Shown: in pieces, positions 41,546 to 52,910 of the stretch
How the letters are laid out: each line of letters begins with the position of its first letter
Numbering within the stretch: position 1 is the first letter of the stretch
From: Liopterus haemorrhoidalis
Lineage: Eukaryota; Arthropoda; Insecta; Coleoptera; Dytiscidae
DNA length: 64,000 bases
NCBI GenBank assembly: GCA_963971575.1
Contig: OZ020612.1
Span: 66,275,869-66,339,868, forward strand
Direction of reading: 5' to 3'
Notes under the pieces: model-generated
The model's database searches: none
What the model saw: only the letters and a program-made list of their open reading frames with translations
What the model was told of the DNA's origin: nothing
Translations under genes and position numbers: made by a program

Positions 41546-42654
41546 GTTCAAAAAAAAAAAACATTTTTTCTTAATTTTGTAAATATTCATATAAGTTATT
41601 ATGTTCAAATTTTATAGCAGTTTTTGTAATTCTATTTAATTGGCCGACAGGGCAATTCACTACCCTGTATATTCATCAAGGAAATATTTTATTGACAATT
41701 ATGTCATCCTTTAATTTCAAACTTGCATATACTAATTGGTTCCTAATTTCTTAAGGCCATAAATCAATTATTATAAAATCCCCTTTCAACTGTCGGATAA
41801 GATCTATCTGTTAATCTTGATGATTCATTTTTTAAGTTTAATTAAACATATACTTAAGTACAATGATGTCAGGTATATTGTCACGAGAAAAACCTTGACT
41901 TAAGTTATGATTTTTGTCTAAATGCAGGTGTAAAACCAAAATCGTGACAACAAATAACATTGTAAAAGATTAATGAAATCTTTAAAAGGAGAAAATCGTC
42001 ACATTACATTTGTTGACAAATTTTAGACATTTTTGAGATTTTTTTCAATATTCCTTGTCGGAAGTGGCGTCGGTCAAGGACTATTTTGTTCAGGTCACGG
42101 TATGTATACAACGAATAAGGTCACTAGATAACGTCACTGTTACCGTCAACACATACTGCAAGTAATTGCAATTACTGATCAATGTTGCTTCATTCATTTT
42201 TTATCAGCTTCTGCTTTTGTGTTGCTAATGTAATAAACATCTTTAAGAATTAATTGAATATGACTACTAAATGACATTTTCAAGAGTGCAATTCATTTTG
42301 TTTATAATGTTATTAATAACATTTTTAATTTATATTAACAAGGATGAAATAACACTCGTAAGGCTTGTTGGACAATGTATTTATTAAAGGAACACAATTT
42401 TGCGCTAAATAGTATTTAGCTTCTAAGGTATTAATGTATTATAATACAAAATTAATTGACAACTTTGGTGTGTTCATCAAAATATCGTGGGAATCATAAG
42501 TAGCAACAATATAAGATTTTGGCGACCATTGGAAGAATATAAAGTTATCATCGACATGTTACCCGAGTAAATCTGGTTAGGTAAATGATGTTCTTCATAT
42601 ACTTTTAAAATTTATCGATACTATTGTTTTTTAATATGTACCCACATCCTTTTT
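41546..42654. other. No gene seen
   Basis: AT-rich; GGCAATTCACTACCCTGTAT at 41653-41674 may be a mariner-type end. Confidence 0.4.
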
Positions 42655-43746
42655 AGGGTTTTGTAGGTATGACCACCAAAAAACCCTTATAACGTCAGTC
42701 ATGTGTCTGTCTGTCTGTCTATCTGTCTGTACGGTAGAAATTGTTGCCAAACGGCTTAACATAGAAAGTTGAAATTTGGTATGCTTATACAACGCTTTGA
42801 CCCACATATAGAAAAAATACTGAGAGTTCAAAAAACACATCCCCAGGTAAATATAAACAAATATTTAATTAATGTGAAAATAATAATTTTTTTAAAATTA
42901 TGATTGGAGCATAATATAAAACCTCTTAATGTGTGGCTAGAAAAGCATTTTTTTTTCTTTTTAAAAACAATTTTTTTGATGGGGGGGGGGGAAACCGGAA
43001 TAGTTTAACAGGAATTTTTGATCAGATTAGTTTTTCGAAAAATATAATTTTTTTTGTGTCGATGAAAAAAATTGTTATTTTTTTAAAAATTTATTGTGTT
43101 ATGCCATGAATTATTTTTTTAATTCATGGCTAAATTATGGCTAATTTATATAAAAATAAATTGTTTATAGTAGTGAAATGCTTATAAAACAAACAGCTTG
43201 TTAATAGTGAGAAATACGTTTCTGAAATTGAAAAAATATGAAGTGTAACAGAAGTATATTTTGCGGCGGACGAGATTTTCGTCAACAGTATCCCTCCGCC
43301 AATGTAACTTCAATTACATTACGCGTTCATTGAGCGTTCGCAGACAATGTATTACTTTATAACCAAAATTGTTATTTAGTTAAATCTAAATCAATATATA
43401 TTTATCATTTTCTGTAATTTGTGAGTGGTCGAATTATAAAATGAATTTAAATCTTTATAGAGAACGTATATTTAATATAAACCTGCTATAGAAGCCATTT
43501 ATCAATATATTTCTTATTAATTTTATGAAGACTTGGGTACGAAGTAAATGAAAAAAACGCTAAGATTTTTTAATTTACATTTTGCTATGACGTAATATTC
43601 GCAAATTTTTTAAATTTAGTTTAAGCAAATTAAATGGAAGCTCTTAGTACTCAAATATCTAATAAAAATGATCATAAAAAATCTTTTGATTTCTTACACT
43701 TATGAAATACCTACCCTTAAATGTGTGAAAATTCACACTTCACATC
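42655..43746 (+). mobile_element. HINE-like element, strongly diverged
   Basis: AGGGTTTTGTAGGTATGACC, a short (TCTG) core, recognisable body to about 43060 (GGAATTTTTGATCAGATTAG), then unrelated AT-rich DNA, and the standard 3' end AAATGTGTGAAAATTCACAC then TTCACATC. No tRNA-like cassette can be found, unlike the other near-complete copies. It is the oldest or a separate subfamily. Confidence 0.7.
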
Positions 43747-44569
43747 ATTTTTTTTTATCTTGTGGTCTTAATCTCTTCCCATGATATGTCTGTACCGTCG
43801 TAGTATGTTATCCTTAAAATAATTGTTTTTTTAAAATTTTATATTTAATTTATCACTTTGTTTCGGCAGTAGTGGGAGAGTGAATTTTGTTACAATTTCA
43901 TATAAATTTCTATTTGTACGGTGCTGTATGGTGTTCTTTACGCTCAGCAGTGTTTGAAAGAGCGATTTGTAAAAATAATTGAAGTTATTAAATGTTTTTA
44001 CTTTTTAATCTGCTATTTAACAGTTTGCTGATTGTGGAGAGAAATATTTAACTGCTCCAGCTGTACTCTCGACTATAATTTAATAGCGCAGCTACATTCG
44101 TACCAATACCGACTATAATTAGTTTAAGCTCTGTTCATTATTTAAAGCTCTTTACCGGCCGGATCATTTCTTTATTTTTCACAGTGCCGTGCCACCAAGT
44201 TTCTACTATAGTTAATTAGATCGTCGATATAGACATCGACAACAAATCTATGAGCGGCTAAAATTATTATTATACGGCAAGTGACACGCCGATCGCGGAT
44301 ATCTTAAAAATTTTCGGTAAATTTTATAATTTTATAAGCACTTCACCAAAATATGAGCATTTCAAAAGTTCAAACCGCACGTCTCTATCTCTTTGGATAG
44401 AGACGGAGTCATGATTTGCTTCAAAATATGATCTAAGAATATTTAGTACCTATCTTGCAATTTTTAGCGATTTTAAAAATGTAAACATGTCTTTACTGTA
44501 AACATTTTAAATAATGGAGGCACAATTTTTTTTGCGGATTTTTTTCAGCTTCGTTATCAATATGAAGTC
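43747..44569. other. No gene; tandem-array scrap
   Basis: Mostly AT-rich. 44340-44410 contains AGTTCAAACCGCACGTCTCT and TATCTCTTTGGATAGAGACG, the first related to the array at 31940 and the second a local palindrome (CTCTATC/GATAGAG). Confidence 0.4.
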
Positions 44570-45868
44570 GCGCAGCCAAGGGGGGGCGACGGGCCTGGGC
44601 CCCTCCCAGGACCAGCAGATTTCACGACGCTGCTCGGGGAGTTGAAGATAAAATTTGTTAACCACAACAGTAGTTAATTTTTAAATTACTTCATTGTAAA
44701 CAATATTGGCATTTTTTTTTCGTATAAATAAACATTTTTTTAAGATTGCCTACTCTTGATAAAGTCTCCATAATTATTGTTCAAGTGAAAATACATCACT
44801 TTCCAAATATGCTCCAACGAATTATATGAAAGGGAGCGTTGATCCTTTTTCCCCCTGACACATCAACTAAAACATTCGCCCAGTCAAATGATAAAACTGT
44901 TTTAAACAATTAATTACTCGATTCAGATAAGATAAAGTGGAAATCTGACTTCGGTATAACCTTCAGAATGTAATTTTAAAATGACACCTCAAACGTGAAA
45001 TAGAGTAGAAATAGTAGAAATATAATAAAGAGAGTAGTTTTGGAGACAATCGCCCTCTTAAAATGGGTATTTGGTTTTATTTTGTAGATAAATGTGATTA
45101 TCAATATCTTCTTCGGTATTTTTGAAATTATGATGTTTTACACACAAAAAGAACTGATATAAGTTGTACTGAACAACAGTGGCGTATTCAGAGGAGGGGG
45201 GGCACAATCCCCCTTTGAAGGTCCAATGACATGAAAATTTAACAAATTTATCATAATCGTACAGCAAAATAACTTATGTACTTTACAATAATAATAAGCT
45301 ATATTTTATTATAATTAGTGTTGAAATTAACAGAAAACGCATGTTTACATGTTATTTTTAGGTTTTCGTAGGTATAATCAAGAAATCCTTATTCGGTACA
45401 AATTGTGGCCAAGCGGCTGATTTAGAGAACTGAACATAACTAAGAGAAATATTGAGACTTCAAAAATATATCCCGCGAAAAATATAAATAAATATGTATT
45501 TATCGAAGAAAAAATTAAGTGAAAGTTTTTGATACATAGATTAACAATTACATTTTTTTTATCTACAAATAATGGAATTATTATTTGATATAAACATCAA
45601 TATCCAACAGCAGGGGTGTCGAACTGATTTGGGTCGCAGTCTATTTTACATACAAAATGATAAGCAGTGACGGAATTTTAAATATCCCGAAGAGTTTCAA
45701 TGAAATTTCAAGTCAATGTCAATATGTTAATAAACACCGAAGAATTACAACCATTTAATTCTCAAGCCGGAACATTATTTATGATGGGTTTTAAAAAAAT
45801 GTTCGTAATATACAAAATTTCATCATTCTTGTAGTTTTTGCCCCCTTAATTGTAATCGTTATCTACGC
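44570..45868 (+). mobile_element. hAT element 2, second copy (opposite orientation)
   Basis: GCGCAGCCAAGGGGGGGCGA at the left edge and ATCTACGCCAGTG at the right (45856-45868). Blocks 44576-44800 and 45345-45720 are the reverse complement of 17047-17807 (for example GACCAGCAGATTTCACGACG, ATATAAACATCAATATCCAA). A central 545 bp (about 44800-45345) is absent from the other copy and includes GTGGCGTATTCAGAGGAGGG, itself a hAT-type end. The worn HINE piece starts at 45359 (GGTTTTCGTAGGTATAATC). Confidence 0.75.
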
Positions 45869-46423
45869 CAGTGTTTATTTAACATTCTGCTAGGTTCTGG
45901 TTGTTTATTTTCGTGTTCCCTGTCATAGTTATTGCCCGCATCTTTATGCTGCATTCTCGCTTTGGGCAATAGATATATTAGCAACAGAGAAATTGATATT
46001 TTTTCTGGAATATATTTACAATAAAATATAAAATGTTACGCCCAAGCTATGCTCGGCCTTTGTGAACTATGTCTTTATACAAGAACTCTTCTTATTATTA
46101 CTTGAATATTTTATTAAACAACGGTATTCTACATAATAAAATTACTAAGTCACTTGTTTCATTATTTAAATTAACTAACTAAATCAATTATTAATAAATA
46201 AAAGCTATATTTTATAGCCAAGAGTCTTCAGACCTTATTTCAGTCGAGTTCAGTTTAACTTGCTCACTACGTCTTGTTCTGTTAAGCGTCAGGTCTTTCC
46301 AAGTATCTTGCAAAATAGCATTTTATGCCTATCCGTTCCGAATGTTGGGTATCATAATGGCAAGCTTTACCTTGTTAACAACTGCCCGGAAGAGCTGTGC
46401 AGTTGTCACAGAGAACCGAGTAG
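45869..46423. other. No gene seen
   Basis: AT-rich to about 46220, then a more balanced stretch (46230-46420) with TTACGCCCAAGC-type text and GAAGAGCTGTGCAGTTG; no motif recognised. Confidence 0.4.
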
Positions 46424-47378
46424 TTTGTTGACAGTGAGGGTTAAAAAAAAACAAGTTTGTGAAAAAATTGATATTACTCCTGAAGGTTTTCGTTGGATAA
46501 TTTAATAACGATTTTAGTAAAGGCATAACTCAACAAAAATGTATAGATTCGCTTCGTTCAACTTTTGGTAATGAAGCACCATCAGTAAAGACAATTTTTT
46601 GCAGTTTACAATTGGTTTGCAGAATTTCATCGTGGTCGTGCGTCCGTCAGTGATGAATCTCAAAATGATTGAAAAAGATCAGCATGTGAATTACCGTGAG
46701 ATAGAGGCATTCTTTGGCATATCGCTAACTGCAATACATTCGATTTTACATGAACATTTAGCTGTGAAAAAGATCTGTTCCCAATGGATTCCGCATAATT
46801 TAACCGAAGCTGAAAAAAAATGTTGATTGGTGTAAGGGAATGCTCAAAAAATTCAACCTAGGCACGGCAAAATGCATATACAACATCGTTACAGGTGACG
46901 AAACTTGGATTTATTCATATGAACCGGAAACTAAGCAACAATCCACTGTTTGGGTCTTGAACCGAAACCCACAAAAGTTGTTCGTTCACGACGCACTTGA
47001 AAATGATCGCTTGTTTCTTCTGTTGTACTGGACTTGTTGCAACCCTTCCTTTCGAGGATCCAAGAACAGTTAATGCTGAATGGTATACAACAGTTTGTTT
47101 GCCAGAAATCAACGACAAAATCAGAAAAAGCAACCAAAAACGTCGCATCATTCTTCATGACAATGCAAGCTCCCACACAGCACGTCAAACAATTGATTAT
47201 TTGAAGGAGAAAAACATCGAATTAATGTGTCATTCCGTATTCACCTGATTTATCCCCGACTTTTTTTTGTTCCTCAATGTCAAACACAAAATGCGTGGAC
47301 AGCGATTTTCATCACCTCAAGAAGCTGTTGAAGCCTTCGAAAACCATGTTTTTGAGATACCAACTTCAGAGTGGAAAA
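46424..47378 (+). pseudogene. Mariner D transposase, 3'-truncated, frameshifted
   Basis: Leader CGAGTAGTTTGTTGACAGTG matches mariner A. Pieces: TQQKCIDSLRSTFG-like N-terminus at about 46530-46590, QFTIGLQNFIVVV (frameshifted YNWFAEF block), MIEKDQHVNYREIEAFFGIS (46660-46720), ICSQWIPHNLTEAEKK (46770-46826), MLKKFNLGTAKCIYNIVTGD then ETWIYSYEPETKQQSTVW (46840-46960, first aspartate), ACFFCCTGLVATLPFEDPRT (47005), and RIILHDNASSHTARQTIDYL (47145-47205, second aspartate). The last part (RGQRFSSPQEAVEAFENHVF) ends at 47370 against a LINE scrap. It retains more of the gene than the other copies. Confidence 0.88.
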
Positions 47379-47382
47379 TATG

Positions 47383-47560
47383 AAGAATACATAAACGAGA
47401 ATCAATTTGGAGTCCGAAATGGTTTTGGAACGATGTTCTACTGAGAGAGATCAAGAAAGAGAAAACATAGCAGAATAAGAATGTCTAATATTGGATAGAC
47501 AAGAAGTAAAAGATATTATTCTATTTTCTTCTTCTAATTCTGTATTCTTTAAACTCTTTA
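47383..47560 (+). pseudogene. LINE reverse transcriptase scrap
   Basis: EEYINENQFGVRNGFGT on the plus strand matches RT motif 1-2 context (SEEQFGFRxGxGT) of RTE/Jockey-like LINEs. The frame then breaks. Confidence 0.5.
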
Positions 47561-48343
47561 TTTGTTGTTTCCGGTTGTCAGTATAAACCATGACAGTTGT
47601 GCTTTTAAATAAAGTCAACTTTAATTCTCTGCTGTAAAAAGAGTTGCGTTCTATGTAACATGACAAAGAAATGACTCTCATTACTGCAAGTGGTGTAATT
47701 TTAGCTGCACGTCAATGTTTTGTTACATAATTTCTTGTAATGTATTTTTTCAGTCTACTGGAGAAAGTATTTTTACAATCATTTCACTTTCAGCGACCTT
47801 GCTTTTCACGCTAGTTAATTTTCCAGACGAAAAGTGAAAATTGCGAATACAGGATATGTAGTGATTCAGAAGTTAAGCTGTAAAATTGTGGTTAACTAAT
47901 GGATTTTATTATTTATTTTTAATTAATATCTTATGACAATAATTGTTAATAATGACATCATATAATTACTCATTGTTAAGTTTTTGCGAATTAAAATTTG
48001 TTTGCTTAAATTCGAAAATAACAGGTATAAAAAGTTGGGATTTTTTAAATTGAAATCTTCTTTCTCTCTCTACTTCAACAATTTTTCGACAAAATTGTTT
48101 ATAGAGTAGAACAGACATCTACAACCAACGGCCCGCGGGTTGGATCCGGCCCGTTACCTCATTTTGTCCGGCCCGCGATAACTATCCAAAATCGGGCGAT
48201 TGTGAGCAGTGACCGGAGTGATCCGGATCTGGATCGATGTCATGTTGAACTTCGCGAGAACTCGGCTTATAATGTATTATCATAAAGTGTATTTTGTCAT
48301 CAATTTGTAGGGCAGTCTCTTTGAAACTAATAGGCTTAAGTGA
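47561..48343. other. AT-rich DNA and a hAT edge
   Basis: CAACCAACGGCCCGCGGGTT and GGATCCGGCCCGTTACC (48125-48160) is a hAT MITE left end of the CGGCCCGCGGG type. The partner end is not seen. AAGCCGATC-type GC-richer sequence follows to 48290. Confidence 0.45.
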
Positions 48344-48808
48344 GGAACAGAATGCACGAGTTCTACGGCGCGTTGACAGCGTTTGGACGGCGCTATCTGT
48401 CAGTGGAAAGTTAAAATCAAGCTGTCTTACGCAAGTGCACAGAATGAGCAACGTCTTAACGGCGTTCTACGCTGTTGATATTGAATGTTCGTCAACTTTT
48501 GACGCCGTTGAACGTTGACGTAGAACACCTAACCTCAGTTTTTATCGAATGATAAGTGTTTGTATGTATAAATAACTTGCATACAACATAAATAACATCA
48601 CACACAACTCTTCATCATTCAGTATAATTTTAATAAAAAAAATCGCACCTATAAACACAGATATAGGTTGTCACTTGTTACTTTGACGGCGTGAAAAATC
48701 ATTGCATTGTGTGCAGGCGAAAATTCAACGCCGTTCTCAACGGCGCTAACGTAACGCCGTCGCAAATGACGGCGTGCTGACGGCGTAGCGCGCTTTGCAT
48801 TCTGTTCC
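48344..48808. mobile_element. MITE with GGAACAGAATGC ends and ACGGCG motifs
   Basis: GGAACAGAATGC at 48344-48355 and GCATTCTGTTCC at 48797-48808. Just inside, ACGGCG/CGCCGT occurs many times (for example TCTACGGCGCGTTGACAGCG, ACGGCGTGCTGACGGCGTAG), mostly within 110 bp of each end, around an AT-rich centre. GGAACAGAATGC ends with GC-rich subterminal repeats suggest a PIF/Harbinger-like MITE, but the target duplication is unclear. Confidence 0.7.
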
Positions 48809-49055
48809 AGGCTTTTAGTCTGTACTTTTTTACAACCATACTATATAAAAATATTAAAAATATTGCCCAAATCCCACATTTCCGATTTATAAGGGCAATA
48901 AACATCGCCATAAACTTAACACATCTGGTTTAAAATACTGTAGGTACATAAAGTGAATAGTTTGTTTACTATTAACCCGGGAAAAATGTCAGTGCTATAG
49001 ATTTTTTTTAAACAGGACTAAATGTTCCTATTACACTGTGGCTCTCAAACACCGA
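48809..49055. other. Spacer
   Basis: AT-rich, nothing recognised. Confidence 0.4.
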
Positions 49056-49127
49056 TGCCCTGACCAGGATTCGAACCCGGGACCTTTGGTTCGTGAAGCA
49101 GGAGCACTACCTCTACACTACCAAGGC
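49056..49127 (-). pseudogene. tRNA-like sequence (pseudo-tRNA or SINE head)
   Basis: Minus strand. GCCTTGG at the 5' end pairs with TCAGGGC at the 3' end (two wobbles) as an acceptor stem; TAGTGTAGAGG is a good A box; CCGGG and CCTGG form a T stem around TTCGAAT, with GGGTTCGAATCC as a perfect B box. The anticodon arm does not close, so I do not call a functional tRNA. It resembles the cassettes carried by HINE copies 3 and 4. Confidence 0.6.
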
Positions 49128-49391
49128 CGACGAATTTATTTAACTTGTTCATATAATGCAAGAGCCGGCTGAGCGACGTTCTACCTACATATTGCAAACC
49201 AATAACCGTATTGAACGAACAACCGACAACTGACCGACCTGTGTCTCGGGAAGATATTTACAGTTCATATAATGCAAGAGCTGGGGCTGAGCGACGTTCT
49301 ACCTACATATTGCAAACCAACAACCGTATTGAACGAACGACCGACAACTGACCGACCTGTGTCTCGGGAACATGTTTACAGCATATATAAT

Positions 49392-50675
49392 CAGTGTTGT
49401 AATAGATACATTTGAAAATATATCTAGATACAGATACAGATACTTGAGGAAAAATGTATCTAGATGCAGATACAGATACAAATTTTAAAAAGTATCTAGA
49501 TACAGATAAATTATTTTTTACAATGTATCTAGATACTTCAAGATACTTTTAAGATACTTTCGGAAAAATGAAAACACCACAAAAAAAAGAAATAACTAGA
49601 GCAAGGAATATATTTGTTCACAATAAAAAATAACTTATGCACTATTATTACTCTTAAAATAAACACAAATAGCCTTTGAAGCTGTGTGTTTGAAGAAATA
49701 TTAACTAACTATATACCTATCTAATCTTTAAAAAAATCACTTTTTTATTCCAATTTCAGCGGATATCTCGAACATTTTTTGTTCGCTAATAAATTATTGA
49801 TTATTAAATGAGTATTTAGGATGACAAAAATAAAACAACAATTTTATTTATTATATTTTTCTTTATTTAATTCACATTTATAAAATTAATTCTTATTCTT
49901 AGATTAGATAATTACTTAATGGTTGTTTTACTTAACCGTTGTTAATAAAATTATTTAATTTTTTTTTTTTATTATTTTTTAAAATTTATTCAGAGCTGGA
50001 AATACAATTACACTTTACTAACATTTTATAGATAAAAATAAATTAAATAAATAAATAAATTATAAGTTTGAGAATTATGATAAAATACAAGTTCTATACA
50101 TAATTAATTAAATTTTGGAAAACATCCTTTTATTTTTTTCCTTTTTTTTTAAATAAAAAATAAAAAATTAAAGAATGTTTTCCAAAATTTAATTAATTAC
50201 TTATAGAACTTGTATTTTATCATAATTCTCAAACTTATAATTTATTTATTTATTTTTATCTACAAAATTTTAATAAAATGTAATTGTATTTCCAGCTTTG
50301 AAAATGGCTTACGCCGAAACTAGTTAGCTAATAATTTTTTTTTTAAATGAAATAATTTTATTAACAACATTAAAAAGAGTTTACTGGTCGCTGATTGGTT
50401 AATTTAAACTTAAAATTCAAATATCTGAATGATACTAAATGTATTACCAACTTGAAAAATCGTAAGGACATATTTTGTTAAAAGACCTTGAAAAAGACAA
50501 AATAGGAAAGTATCTGAAAAAGTACCTGAAATACAGATACTTAGATACTGATTTAAATATTTAGATACAGATACAGATACATATTTTAAAATGTACCTAG
50601 ATACAGTAACTAGATACTTGCACAGTATCTAGTTACTGTATCTAGATACAAATACCTAGATACATTACAACACTG
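49392..50675. mobile_element. hAT element with long hairpin core
   Basis: Ends CAGTGTTGTAATAGATAC and TACATTACAACACTG; perfect 8-bp duplication TATATAAT at 49384-49391 and 50676-50683. Both subterminal regions carry many direct and inverted copies of GTATCTAGATACAGATAC-like motifs. The centre is a large imperfect palindrome (49940-50365). No transposase. Confidence 0.92.
49940..50365. repeat. Long palindrome inside the hAT
   Basis: Arms about 49991-50125 and 50173-50300 are inverted copies (CAAGTTCTATA, CATAATTCTCAAACTTATAA, GGAAATACAATTACA), with GTTAATAAAATTATTT/AAATAATTTTATTAAC extending them outward. Loop about 45 bp. Confidence 0.85.
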
Positions 50676-50683
50676 TATATAAT

Positions 50684-51244
50684 GCAAGAGCCGGGGCTGA
50701 GCCAACTGAATGACCTCCACTGATCTGGTTGCGCAAACTGAGCCGAAATTCCCATCTCTAATAGGTATAGATTGTTATTATTATTATTTCAGTTTGTTAG
50801 TTTTGTATAAGAAACTTTTGAGAACTATACGGTTGTGCGCCCCCTTAATTAGATAGTAAAATGCATATTTACGCAAATGCTGTTTAATTCCGACTAGTCG
50901 CAATTAAAGTTACAGTTTCCCATGAAGATAAGTCAGCGCATAAAGACATCTTCACAACGTACTTACACCTATAATATTGTAAAATTATTGTCTTTTACAC
51001 ATTATAAGAATCTATAAATTTTCTGTACGGCTTGTAAAAATATATATGGTGTAATAGTTGAATGTAAATACCATCATTTGCATAATTATTTAAATAAATT
51101 ATTTGACGTGTTAATTAAAAATAATATTACAGAAAAAATTAATTAAATCGCTTCAATTATAGATGATTCAATAAAACAATTACTTTATTTACAGCAATTT
51201 TTTACTGAAAATAACTTCATTAACTTAATATAGAACTTGGCATT
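50684..51244. other. No gene seen
   Basis: AT-rich after the third satellite unit. Confidence 0.5.
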
Positions 51245-51715
51245 GTAAGAGCAGGTTTAGTTAGTTAAAATTTTTGGTGCAGAGCAACGATGGCCATACA
51301 TTTTGTCTAAAGTTATTTCAACTTCTTTAAACCTTTCAAAAAGTACGAATTGTCGAACTCTGCCAAATAGGTGTGTGTTTCAGCGATGATCTCGTTTGAT
51401 ACGATTATTTTTCCAGTCGCAGGGGGACAAATCTGGAGAACAGGGCGGATGAGGGAACAGTAGGATAGTTCGACCAGTTTGGTTGTTGAAATTTCGGACG
51501 AGCACATTGCATGTCATGGTGGAAGAAACCTTTTTTCTTCGCCAAATGGGGCCTCTTTTACATCAATTTAGCCTGTAATCGATCCAATAAACGGCATAAT
51601 ATTGATCCATTTTCTCTTTTCTAGATAGTCGATGAAGATTATACCTTATGGATCACAGAAAATTGTGGCCATGACTTTTCCGGCTTAGGGATCCTTTTTA
51701 GCCTTCTTCGAAGCA
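51245..51715 (-). pseudogene. Mariner transposase C-terminal half (fourth lineage)
   Basis: Minus strand: GIIFIDYLEKRKWINIMPFI (about 51590-51650), LKEKRPHLA-like RGPIWRRKKVSSTMTCN (DNAP region worn), TTKLVELSYCSLI, PPATGKIIVSNEIIAETHTYL then AEFDNSYFLKGLKKL, matching the FFLFPNLKKSL-NEEVIAETEAYFAEF-GLKKLEHRW end of a SETMAR-like mariner branch. Catalytic residues are not intact and the N-terminus is missing. Confidence 0.65.
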
Positions 51716-52038
51716 TGTTCGCCAAGAGAAATCTACTGTAGGTTAAACCACAATGTATAATAGTATAATAAAACAACTGAACAATACACACTACACACTC
51801 TACACTGTAGAGTGTAGCGGGGAGTTCAAAACTTGGTCCTCAGTTGTTAAATTTGTTTTAATTATATTTTTACTTTCAAAAAAATACACACACTATATTA
51901 GTCATAAATACAAAAAATTCATAAATTATTAGCCATAATTTAACCATGAATTAAAAAAAAATATATACATCAAAAACATAAAAACTGTAATATTTTTCAA
52001 AAACGCAATCGTACAAAATTCTTCTTGTACGTTTCCGG
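51716..52038. other. No gene; short palindrome
   Basis: CACTCTACACTGTAGAGTG (about 51797-51815) forms a compact hairpin. The rest is AT-rich. Confidence 0.5.
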
Positions 52039-52046
52039 CTTAGATC

Positions 52047-52352
52047 CAGTGATGGCATCCTAAATTTTCAGGAAGCGGTTCTATAAAGTCATGTGATATC
52101 TAGGAACCTATTCTGTATTTTTAAAAGTGAAAACAAATCACTTACTTCCATTTATTAAATATAAGAAAAAAAATTTAAGAGAGTATTATTAAAACCTATT
52201 TGCAACACTGCAGGGCACGGCGCACGATTCAAAACTGAAGTCAGAGTAATTCATTTATTTTTAATAATTCTAACAACTGGTTCGCTAAGGTTTCAATAAT
52301 TTTAAGAAACAGTTCGCGCGAACCGGTCTGCACTGGTAGGATGCCATCACTG
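52047..52352. mobile_element. hAT MITE, 306 bp
   Basis: Ends CAGTGATGGCATCCTA and TAGGATGCCATCACTG, perfect 16-bp TIRs; perfect 8-bp duplication CTTAGATC at 52039-52046 and 52353-52360. Inside the right end is CAGTTCGCGCGAACCGG. Confidence 0.95.
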
Positions 52353-52360
52353 CTTAGATC

Positions 52361-52536
52361 TATGTACATTAGTACCTATAAATTTTTCAGATTTTGATTT
52401 TAACCCCATTGGGTAAAAAGAGGCGGGACAAGAACTTTTTTAGGACATTTTTAGATAAAATTGTGTTTAAAAAAATTAATTTAAAAAAAACTACTTTTCG
52501 TTCCTTTATACGTCCTAAGAACTTTATTTTAATACC
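52361..52536. other. Spacer
   Basis: AT-rich, nothing recognised. Confidence 0.4.
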
Positions 52537-52538
52537 AC

Positions 52539-52910
52539 CCCAGCAAACATTTTTATACGGGCCAGTACTGGTAAAGCACATACTCCCCGGCATTGAAAGT
52601 AATGGGCCAGTACCCCGGTGTCCCCGTGGCCGTTACTGGCCCATTGATGTATCAGTTGCCGGCCCAGCAACGGTAAAGTGCAAAATAATCGCATTAGTTG
52701 CAAGATTTATTTCTGATGGTTTTAAGTAAAAAGTATGAGTGAAGAAGAGTGCTTATAAAATGCTGGTAAAGTACTTCGTATAGGCGGAATGCGAAATACA
52801 AATGTGAAGTACATTATTTATACTGGCGTTGCACTTACTTTTGGTGCCAGTAATTTACCAGCATAAAAGCAGTTTGCCAGCATTCGGCCGTTAGTTGAAT
52901 GTTTGCTGGG
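52539..52910. mobile_element. 372-bp MITE, copy 2 (reversed)
   Basis: Same ends and length as 33629-34000 in the opposite orientation; AC stands on both sides (52537-52538 and 52911-52912). Nearly identical in sequence to the other two copies. Confidence 0.93.

Larger units (their letters stand above)
49152..50730. repeat. ~121-bp satellite units split by a hAT
   Basis: Two complete units (about 49152-49268 and 49269-49391) of TATAATGCAAGAGC, TGAGCGACGTTCTACCTACA, TATTGCAAACCAA, ACCGTATTGAACGAAC, CTGACCGACCTGTGTCTCGG; a partial third resumes at 50676 after the inserted hAT. Only three units remain in this window. Confidence 0.85.

Noticed and set aside
46230..46420. LTR of a retrotransposon
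   Set aside because: Some compositional change is visible but no TG...CA ends, primer-binding site, or second LTR could be found.
49056..49127. Functional tRNA gene
   Set aside because: The anticodon arm cannot be paired; treated as pseudo-tRNA or SINE head.
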